Made by a program: the position numbers and the translations under genes
Assembly (NCBI GenBank): GCA_023231005.1
Contig: JALNWG010000040.1
Coordinates: 1-13,579, forward strand
Reading direction: 5' to 3'
From: Bacteroidales bacterium
GTDB taxonomy: Bacteria; Bacteroidota; Bacteroidia; Bacteroidales; FEN-979
Length of the DNA: 13,579 bases
The notes under the pieces: model-generated
What the model saw: only the letters and a program-made list of their open reading frames with translations
What the model was told of the DNA's origin: nothing
Databases searched by the model: none
In this document: positions 1 through 6,371 of the stretch, one piece after another
How the letters are laid out: every line of letters starts with the position of its first letter
Position numbering within the stretch: position 1 is the stretch's first letter

Positions 1-50
1 GGATGAGAAGATTTACAAAAACATCTGGCGGTTTGCCTAAAAGTATTAAG

Positions 51-122
51 TAGCCCGTAGGAGAATCGAACTCCTATTACCAGGTTGAGAACCTGATGTC
101 CTAACCGTTAGACGAACGGGCC
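51..122 (-). tRNA. tRNA-Glu (anticodon CTC)
   Basis: Read on the minus strand, positions 122 to 51 fold as a full cloverleaf. The 7-bp acceptor stem is GGCCCGT with ACGGGCT, including a G-U first pair. The D arm contains the CTAACGGTTAGGAC motif typical of tRNA-Glu, and the T arm contains the usual GTTCGATTC loop. The anticodon stem TCAGG/CCTGG closes the 7-base loop TTCTCAA, which places CTC at positions 34-36 and so reads GAG codons. The 3' CCA is not encoded, so it must be added after transcription. The gene points away from the CRISPR locus, with its 3' end near the left window edge. Confidence 0.95.
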
Positions 123-141
123 GCAAATGCGATACGGGTGA

Positions 142-174
142 CAAAAGTAGAAAAAAAAGAGCAATCAAGTCCAA
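142..174 (-). promoter_or_regulatory. Probable Bacteroidota-type promoter of the tRNA-Glu gene
   Basis: On the minus strand, TACTTTTG (positions 149-142) fits the Bacteroidota -7 consensus TAnnTTTG and lies about 20 bases upstream of the mature tRNA 5' end. TTG triplets at 168-166 and 174-172 are possible -33 elements, with gaps of 16 and 22 bases that bracket the usual spacing. The match to the box is direct. Its use as a promoter is inferred from its position. Confidence 0.6.
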
Positions 175-242
175 TTTGGCACAATTTGTAATCTTAAAGA
201 ATCAGCTTCCTTTTTGTAAATCGGTTTCCATAGCGCGAAGTC

Positions 243-364
243 CGAAATAAAAATAATTTGCACTTCACAGTTCACAGTTCACACTTCAGACCTGAAATAT
301 ATTTGCGAGGTGTAAAGTGCGAGGTCGGAAATAATAATAATTTGCACTTCACACTTCAGACCTG
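243..364 (+). repeat. Pair of diverged intergenic direct repeats
   Basis: Copy A (243-294) and copy B (326-364) share the start CG(G)AAATAA, the core AATAATTTGCACTTCACA and the end CTTCAGACCTG. Copy A carries about 14 extra bases, a duplicated GTTCACA. The segment between them (about 305-325) is rich in GCGAGGT and AAAGTGCGAGGT, which is roughly the reverse complement of the CACTT-rich repeat words. This looks like a decayed cluster of a short intergenic repeat family. No open reading frame or transposase accompanies it. Confidence 0.65.
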
Positions 365-470
365 CGGCATTTGAAAACCCTCCAAAATAAATTGTTTTAA
401 AAACTTGGATTTTTGATTCAATCCTTATATTTTTACAATTCCATAACATAAAGTATATAGGAACCAGATT

Positions 471-599
471 ATGTATAAGTTCAGGGGACTATCATCACTA
501 ATATGGAACGCAGATGAAGATGTTCTGAGGGGATTATCGTAGATCTCTTTATACAAGTATAATAATGATATATTGGAAAATATCCACTTCAACAATGAG
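471..599 (+). pseudogene. Possible remnant of a type I restriction-modification methylase (HsdM)
   Basis: The frame from ATG 471 reads LSSLIWNADEDVLRG before a TAG stop at 540-542. This resembles the N-terminal HsdM signature (LIWxxADxVLRG). After the stop the same frame continues with YNNDILENIHFNNE at about 558-599, which resembles a second HsdM segment (DIlExFxFdxqI) normally some 100 residues further on. Two partial matches in the right order, separated by a stop and a large deletion, suggest a decayed gene. The matches are short and judged from memory of the family, so chance similarity remains possible. Confidence 0.35.
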
Positions 600-711
600 A
601 GAAATAATAGGTTTTACAGGTGGTTCAAAAGAAAGAAAATCTTTTATAAATTTCATTAAGTATAATGAACTGAATGAATTAATAATCTATCACTGAAAAA
701 AATCAATTAAC

Positions 712-2232
712 ATGATTAAATGTGCCTTATTAATCGAAGTTGCTTCCATCCAACAATATATTTTTAGCAGCAACAAACTAAAAGAAAACGTTGGTGCTTC
801 ATACATCATTGAGCATATGCTGTTTAGCAAGGATGGAATAATGCATGATGTGATCTGTGATTTATATAAATGCCAGGATTTTAACCTGGATGAGTGGAAT
901 ATTGATAATGATGCAAAACAATGTTCCGTTGGTTATATCGGGGGCGGGAATGCATTACTTTTTTTTGATGATCATCATAAAGTCAAAGAGTTCATGACGG
1001 AATTCAGTAAACGTTGTCTTGTACAGTTTCCATCGCTAAAGTTGGTTTATGGTTTCAATGAAAAATTTGATACAGAAACCATGAACTATCAAAGTGAATT
1101 TAAGAAACTGGCTCAAAACCTCCAACAAAACAAATCTTGTTTCTTGCCTTTAACTACTATTCCCAAACATGGAATAACAGCTGACTGTCCATGGAGCAAT
1201 GAAACAGCAGAATTTTCGTATGAAGATCTATATATTTCATCAACCACAAAAGCCAAATTAGTGGCAAACCATATAGCTTCGGGAAAACTGGAACAATATT
1301 TTCAAGTTGATGAACAATATTGCTTTTCAAATGAGATTGAAAAACTTGGACAAAAAAAAGAAGGTTCCTATATTGCTGTTATTCATATTGATGGAAATGG
1401 AATGGGAAATATATTTTCATCCATTCATACCCTCCCTCTTCTTAGAGCAAAGTCACAGGCTGTTAATCAAAAGGCCTTATCAGCCATGAGGAAGCTGATA
1501 GGTTATATTATTGAGCGTCATAAGAAAAATGACTTGGATGAATTACAACTGAAGTGCGAAGATGGGAAAACAATATTACCAATACGACCAATTTTATTAG
1601 GTGGTGATGATATTACTTTCATTACTGAAGGAAGAATCGGATTTCATCTGGCTGAAAAATTCATCGGTTTTTTCTATGATAAAGAGGAACAGGAGAAGGG
1701 AAGAGATTCTTCCGAGAAATTAATGAATGGTGCATGCGCCGGGGTTGCCATCGTAAAATCTCATTTCCCGTTTTATAAAGCCGTCAAACTTGCTGAAGAG
1801 CTTTGTACTGAAGCCAAGAATATGACTCGACAGCTTAAAGATACAAGAAGAAATTGCTTTATTTCCTATTATTATTCTTCAACGACATTTTCAGGGACTC
1901 TCAAAAACCTGAGAAAAAGGACCCATTTCACACCTAATGGCAATTGCTATTCAGGTCCCTTCCTCCTTTTTGACGATACAGCAATAAATAGTGTGAAACA
2001 ATTAAAAATGCTGATAATAGAATTCAAAAAAAACAAGGAGAAATGGCCACAAAATAAGCTAATGCAATTAAGAGAGTTAATACCGGCAACAGCAGGTGAA
2101 CATCTGCTTTTTGAAAAAGAAATGAAGGAGAAAGAGGAATTCGATCTTCATATTTGGGAAAAAGGTATAACGAGTTATTTTGATCCAATTGAATTAATGG
2201 AATTTTATCCGGAGAAATTATTAAATAAGTGA
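712..2232 (+). CDS. cas10: Cas10, large subunit of a type III-D complex, HD-less
   Basis: This is the signature subunit of type III CRISPR effectors. It holds two cyclase-like palm domains and, in active forms, turns ATP into cyclic oligoadenylate when target RNA is bound. The N terminus begins directly with palm 1 (LIEVASIQQYIF, residues 7-18; GGGN at 77-80). Palm 2 carries the nucleotide/metal motif IDGNGMG (226-232) and an intact GGDD (297-300), followed by a typical GVAIVKSHFP...A..LAEEL stretch (344-365) and a short helical C-terminal part. At 506 residues it is much shorter than HD-bearing Cas10 proteins (often 750-1000), and there is no HD nuclease domain ahead of palm 1, so no Cas10-linked ssDNA cleavage is expected. 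The zinc-ribbon region seems reduced, with a lone Cys at about 159. The gene opens the operon, and its stop overlaps a possible GTG start of the next gene. Confidence 0.93.
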   Translation: MIKCALLIEVASIQQYIFSSNKLKENVGASYIIEHMLFSKDGIMHDVICDLYKCQDFNLDEWNIDNDAKQCSVGYIGGGNALLFFDDHHKVKEFMTEFSKRCLVQFPSLKLVYGFNEKFDTETMNYQSEFKKLAQNLQQNKSCFLPLTTIPKHGITADCPWSNETAEFSYEDLYISSTTKAKLVANHIASGKLEQYFQVDEQYCFSNEIEKLGQKKEGSYIAVIHIDGNGMGNIFSSIHTLPLLRAKSQAVNQKALSAMRKLIGYIIERHKKNDLDELQLKCEDGKTILPIRPILLGGDDITFITEGRIGFHLAEKFIGFFYDKEEQEKGRDSSEKLMNGACAGVAIVKSHFPFYKAVKLAEELCTEAKNMTRQLKDTRRNCFISYYYSSTTFSGTLKNLRKRTHFTPNGNCYSGPFLLFDDTAINSVKQLKMLIIEFKKNKEKWPQNKLMQLRELIPATAGEHLLFEKEMKEKEEFDLHIWEKGITSYFDPIELMEFYPEKLLNK

Positions 2233-2234
2233 TC

Positions 2235-4343
2235 ATGGAGATATTATTAAAAACACTATCACCCCTTCTCTGTTCTACAGGTGAAAGTTCTGCATGGATT
2301 GATGCTGATGTTCGGTACGACCGTCATGGATTTCCTTACATTCAGGCAAAAACATTTAAAGGCCTTATGCGGGAAAGTGCCCTGGAGGTTTGTGAAATAT
2401 GTAAAATGGATAAATCCATTGTTGACCGCTTATTTGGGATTAAAGGAAGAGAAAATCCGGGCGAACTAAGGTTCAACAACCTTTTACCGGAAGGCTATAA
2501 CAACGAAAAGGTTTCACTTGAACGCCAAAAAGGAGTACTTAGACCTTCATTCGTTAAATCGCATTTCACCATCACAATTAGTCAGACAAATATTGATGAG
2601 GGTGTTGCAGAAGATAAATCACTGCGGAAATACCGGTTGATAAAAGAAGGAACCCTGTTTGAGACTACTATTGATAATGTCACTGAAGAGCATTTCGATT
2701 TTATTAAAAACACCATTCTAAACCTTCGTTATTTCGGCACACGGAGAAACAGGGGTTTTGGGAAAGTCAAACTAACAAACAGTGACAAGGTTAGTCTCTC
2801 CACTATTCAGGGTGTTAATGGATCCATTACCCCTATTGGAGACAGTTACCCCTACAAGCTTTATTTTACCATCACAACAAAAGATCCGGTAGTCATTGCG
2901 AAAATTTTTGGTGAGCAAAACACCGTAAGTACTCTGTCCCATATTCCCCCTCAATTGATCCGAGGACTCGTTGCTAGTCTGATTATGGACAAGGAGAAAA
3001 TAACCACAGAAACGACCTCCGGAAATCCCCTATTTCGCGAACTAGTCCTTGACAACAACGTCGGATATCATCCAGCCTTTCCCGTCTCTGACCCAAATTA
3101 TGAAAAAGTAAATTATCCGGTTCCCAGGGCATATGGCTATACCAAAATTGTCCCTGATTCACCGCTTGAGATCATTTTCGGCAACGAAAAACATTTGATA
3201 CCTGAAAAAGGATTCGGTCATTTTGAGGAAGATATATGGATAAAAAATGAAGTATCAACTTCCTTTTCATTCCATCATTCAAGGAATGAGAATCGTTTAG
3301 CTGGACGAAGTACGAAAAACGACGGAGCCATTTTCTATTATGAATCTATTGATGAAGGGGAGGTTTTTCAGTCTTGTATAACTGGTTCATTTCATAACCT
3401 AAAATATCTTGAAGAATTACTGGGTTCTAAGAATGGTGAACACCAGGTTGGAAAAGCCCGTTCGGCCCAGTACTCGAGACTTACTTTTTCTAATTTTAAA
3501 ATATTTCCGTTAGTACCAAGGGATAAGATAGTATCTCCCGCCTACATTACTTTCCTTTCACCTACTATTACTTACAACACTTTTGGGGTTGCGGTACCGG
3601 ATCTGGATATGATTTTAAACGAAATAGAATTGATCTGCGGAATTAAAATCGAAAACACCTGTCATTTTGCCTCATCTGCCGATTTTGTGGAAAATTACCT
3701 ACGGGTTTGGCAGTCAAAAACGCCACGGGAAGCTGCTTTTCAAGCGGGATCCACGATCCGGATTGAATTTTCCGGTTTGCTTGATATTGATAAACTCGAA
3801 AAGAATGGTTTGGGAGAAAGAAAGGCTGAAGGATATGGCCGGATAAGCATTTTACCGCTTCCCCAAATATTGATAAGATCCTATGAGGAAAAGGATAAAG
3901 ATAATTATAATACTGAGGAGATAAAAAGTAATCCTTTCCCACAGGGAGGATTATTATTTAACCTTTTTGAACAACAGGCCACTGTTGACTTCATAACCCG
4001 GCTTGATCAGGATGCCGTCGATTTCGGTTCTAAATATACCGGTAAAATCCCAAATTCGTTGCTTTCAAGACTCAGGAACAATCTTATTGCCTCCCAAAGC
4101 ATGGAAAGCTGGACTCTATTTATGAACAACATCAAGGGTAAAAAAGCAGAGGAGACCCTTGAAAAATACCTTTTGATGAAACCTGTTTCAGGCCTGGAAA
4201 TAGCGAATGATAAAGCTGAAGAACTTAAAAAAGATTTCAACAGAGATCTTTCTTTTGACAATAAAAAACATTACTGGAGTTTTGTTTTTGCGACTATGAG
4301 AGAGAAGAACAATAAAAATGAAATTGATCATGAGCAACAATAA
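2235..4343 (+). CDS. cas7-5-11: Cas7-Cas5(Csx10)-Cas11-like fusion subunit of a type III-D variant
   Basis: The protein is about 702 residues and reads as three fused subunits; numbering is from ATG 2235. Residues 1 to about 188 form a Csm3-like Cas7 domain: LLKTLSPLL at the start, an acidic loop WIDADVRYD with D23/D25 where Csm3 has its RNA-cutting aspartate, and a glycine-rich loop TRRNRGFGKV (169-178). Residues about 203-548 match Csx10, the III-D Cas5-type RAMP: HIPPQLIRG, LFRELVL, YPVPRAYG, a GRSTKNDGAIFYYE segment and a second glycine-rich loop GERKAEGYGRISI (527-539). Residues about 555-690 are helical and charged, with no RAMP motif, as expected for a Cas11-like small subunit. This domain order is that of the Synechocystis III-Dv Cas7-5-11 protein. 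A GTG at 2229 would give a GTGA overlap with the cas10 stop and is an alternative start. Confidence 0.88.
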   Translation: MEILLKTLSPLLCSTGESSAWIDADVRYDRHGFPYIQAKTFKGLMRESALEVCEICKMDKSIVDRLFGIKGRENPGELRFNNLLPEGYNNEKVSLERQKGVLRPSFVKSHFTITISQTNIDEGVAEDKSLRKYRLIKEGTLFETTIDNVTEEHFDFIKNTILNLRYFGTRRNRGFGKVKLTNSDKVSLSTIQGVNGSITPIGDSYPYKLYFTITTKDPVVIAKIFGEQNTVSTLSHIPPQLIRGLVASLIMDKEKITTETTSGNPLFRELVLDNNVGYHPAFPVSDPNYEKVNYPVPRAYGYTKIVPDSPLEIIFGNEKHLIPEKGFGHFEEDIWIKNEVSTSFSFHHSRNENRLAGRSTKNDGAIFYYESIDEGEVFQSCITGSFHNLKYLEELLGSKNGEHQVGKARSAQYSRLTFSNFKIFPLVPRDKIVSPAYITFLSPTITYNTFGVAVPDLDMILNEIELICGIKIENTCHFASSADFVENYLRVWQSKTPREAAFQAGSTIRIEFSGLLDIDKLEKNGLGERKAEGYGRISILPLPQILIRSYEEKDKDNYNTEEIKSNPFPQGGLLFNLFEQQATVDFITRLDQDAVDFGSKYTGKIPNSLLSRLRNNLIASQSMESWTLFMNNIKGKKAEETLEKYLLMKPVSGLEIANDKAEELKKDFNRDLSFDNKKHYWSFVFATMREKNNKNEIDHEQQ

Positions 4344-5751
4344 AGAAGATCACGATCTTACGGGAAAAATAATCGTACAGGGGACCGTCATTAACAAAAC
4401 TCCCCTCCTGATTTCCACAGGAGAAGGCGAAGTGGTTGATTTCGAGGTGATCTGCGATTCAAAAGGAAATCCTTACATTCCTGCATCAGGAGTTGCAGGC
4501 ATGCTGAGAAATTCTATGACCTCCAAGATCCTTACATTGGATAGAGAACAAGTCGAACAACTGCGCTATTTTTGGGGAAGTGAGAAATATGAAGATAAGA
4601 ATCTGGGAAAAGATCAAACCAATGCTCAGCTTTGTCAGAGTCATATTATTATTGATAATCTATACCTGAAAGAAAATTCCAGCTTTAAAAAAGTTATCCG
4701 CGACAGTGTTCGGATCGATGAAACTTCAAATCTTGCGGTTCATGCTGGGAAAATGGATTATGAGCAGATTGAACCGGGTGCGCAATTCTGTTTTTATGCA
4801 GAAATAACGATTCGCAAGTGTTTTGACAGTTCTATGTTTAAAGAGTATATCGGTTTTATTATTAAAAAGTTACGATCAGGCTCCTGTTGCCAGGGAGCTT
4901 TCAAGTCGAGTGGTTTGGGTAAAATCTTTCTTACCGACGACATCGAAATATACGAATTCGAATTTCCCCGTGATAGTGCCAAATGGTTTAAATTTCTTCA
5001 GAAAGAGCCTGTTGAAAAGAACAAAGAGATCTATTCCACTACTTTATGTGAACAACCCCGCAAGATTCTTAATTTCTTGGGGAGATTTTCAATTAAAAGT
5101 TCACTTATTATTCGAGAAGAAAATTTGGAAACCATGAAACCGGGAGAAACCATTCCTGATAAAATACATATTCTACGGGATAAAAATGCACTGATTACTG
5201 GAAAAACACTAAAGGGCATCATCAGGCACCGTGCATTGAAAATTTTAAATACACTTGAAGTAGAGAATACTAAAACATTCATAGATAACCTTTTCGGATT
5301 TACAGAAGGTACTGATCAAAAACCTTCAAAAGTAACCACTTTTGAAAGTGAATTTGAAAATGCAGATATTGAACAAGTGCAACCAAGAGTGAAAATCGAC
5401 CGATTCACGGGTGGAACTATCCCCGGTGCTCTCATGACATCAAGACCGGTATGGCATAAGGGAGAAGAAATTGAACTCAAGTTTTCATTAGAAAAATGGT
5501 CTCACGAGGAAGCCGGTTTGTTATTACTCGTGATGAAAGATATGATGAATGAAGATTTGCCTATCGGGGGCGAAAAAGCCATCGGAAGAGGAATATTGAC
5601 CGGGAAACAGTTTACTGTTTCCGGAAGTGATGGAAAATCCGACATCCTGATAGAGTTTGATCAATACGGATTAAAAGATAAAAGACGGAAAGAGCAGATT
5701 GAGCTGGTCAATGGATGGGTCGAATCAATAACAAAAAATGAAAATGAATAA
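4318..5751 (+). CDS. cas7-2x: Cas7-2x, tandem Cas7 (Csm3-like) backbone subunit
   Basis: Two RAMP/Cas7 domains lie in one 477-residue chain. Domain 1 (about 16-215) has TPLLISTGEGEVVDFEV, with D41 at the Csm3 catalytic-Asp position, the NPYIPASGVAGMLR turn and a glycine-rich loop (188-202). Domain 2 (about 255-445) has TIPDKIHILRDK, with D281 at the same position, ITGKTLKGIIRHRAL, the PRVKIDRFTGGTIPGAL signature (356-371) and LPIGGEKAIGRG (414-425). In a III-D complex this protein would form two steps of the backbone that holds crRNA and cuts bound RNA at about 6-nt intervals. It overlaps the previous gene by 26 bases. ATG 4330 (14-base overlap, 473 aa) is an equally reasonable start. The overlap suggests translational coupling. 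Confidence 0.88.
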   Translation: MKLIMSNNKEDHDLTGKIIVQGTVINKTPLLISTGEGEVVDFEVICDSKGNPYIPASGVAGMLRNSMTSKILTLDREQVEQLRYFWGSEKYEDKNLGKDQTNAQLCQSHIIIDNLYLKENSSFKKVIRDSVRIDETSNLAVHAGKMDYEQIEPGAQFCFYAEITIRKCFDSSMFKEYIGFIIKKLRSGSCCQGAFKSSGLGKIFLTDDIEIYEFEFPRDSAKWFKFLQKEPVEKNKEIYSTTLCEQPRKILNFLGRFSIKSSLIIREENLETMKPGETIPDKIHILRDKNALITGKTLKGIIRHRALKILNTLEVENTKTFIDNLFGFTEGTDQKPSKVTTFESEFENADIEQVQPRVKIDRFTGGTIPGALMTSRPVWHKGEEIELKFSLEKWSHEEAGLLLLVMKDMMNEDLPIGGEKAIGRGILTGKQFTVSGSDGKSDILIEFDQYGLKDKRRKEQIELVNGWVESITKNENE

Positions 5752-6370
5752 ACAAATGTGGTCATATCATACCGGGCAATGTAAATCAACTATTTCATGG
5801 TATCCGGATAAAGAAGATTCTGAAAGAAAGCCAGAAGAACTTATTCATCGAATAAAAAATGGCTGGGCTGTGGCTTGGTTCGAGAACCGGATCCAGTTCT
5901 ATAAAGTTGAAAATGATAAATGGAGTGATGATTTGGGGGAACTGACATGTTTGGTTCGCCTGAGAGTATTTGACGCAGATAAGGAGTTGCATCTCTGGAA
6001 AAACAATGGCATTTTGAAAGGAAGACTTCGGGAAGACCAGCCCGGAAATGAAATTTGTTTTATCACTGCCCATCCTATTCTGAACGGTTCCCGGTTCACT
6101 CTTGAAGCTGGTGGTAAATATATTCTTGCAGAAGAAGATAAAGGAACACGTTTCAGGATCCCTTATGATGATTCTTTTAAAGAATTACTTAATGATGACC
6201 AAAAAAACAGGCTCAGGCTGATTACCAGGAATTATATAGGTTATTATCCTTCAGTAACGTGGAAACAGCCAAATGCCTCTAATCAGTCTTCATCACCCCT
6301 CATGAATGAGATGCTTGCCGGTTATGAAGATTGCCGGTTTTGCGGATTTGTCATAGAAAAAAATCAATAA
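5738..6370 (+). CDS. csx19: Csx19, type III-D accessory subunit
   Basis: This 210-residue soluble protein matches what is known of Csx19 (TIGR03984), a family found almost only in type III-D loci and present as a subunit of the III-Dv complex. Supporting features are the ELTCLVRLRVFDADKELHLWK stretch (about 68-88; Csx19 proteins carry an LRVF..dgElrlWR-type motif), the later RLRLITRNYIGYY segment, and a C-terminal CRFCGFVIE close to the family's RFVGF ending. No membrane segment or nuclease motif is seen. The start ATG 5738 overlaps the previous stop by 14 bases; ATG 5744 is an alternative. Family assignment rests on these short motifs plus gene order, so it is good but not certain. Confidence 0.8.
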   Translation: MKMNKQMWSYHTGQCKSTISWYPDKEDSERKPEELIHRIKNGWAVAWFENRIQFYKVENDKWSDDLGELTCLVRLRVFDADKELHLWKNNGILKGRLREDQPGNEICFITAHPILNGSRFTLEAGGKYILAEEDKGTRFRIPYDDSFKELLNDDQKNRLRLITRNYIGYYPSVTWKQPNASNQSSSPLMNEMLAGYEDCRFCGFVIEKNQ

Positions 6371-6371
6371 A

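Larger units (their letters stand above)
123..711. other. Gene-poor junction between tRNA-Glu and the cas operon
   Basis: No intact gene is visible here. The stretch holds the tRNA promoter, a pair of diverged direct repeats (243-364), and a possible hsdM remnant (from 471). The cas operon promoter must lie here or inside the remnant. One weak candidate is TTG at 405-407 with TATATTTT at 426-433 (18-base gap, one mismatch to TAnnTTTG). A second TAnnTTTG-like box at 647-654 has no partner element. The last bases before the cas10 ATG are A-rich, as is common for Bacteroidota ribosome loading. No clear terminator hairpin is seen. Confidence 0.6.

Noticed and set aside
51..122. tRNA-Glu as attachment site of a mobile element carrying the cas locus
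   Set aside because: The tRNA 3' end faces away from the locus, no duplicate of the tRNA end was noticed in the window, and no integrase gene is present.
694..714. Similar A-rich leaders (AAAAAAATCAAT) before cas10 and before Cas7-insertion (about 6357-6374)
   Set aside because: The second copy is the coding end of csx19, and A-rich starts are common in Bacteroidota, so a shared regulatory element is not supported.
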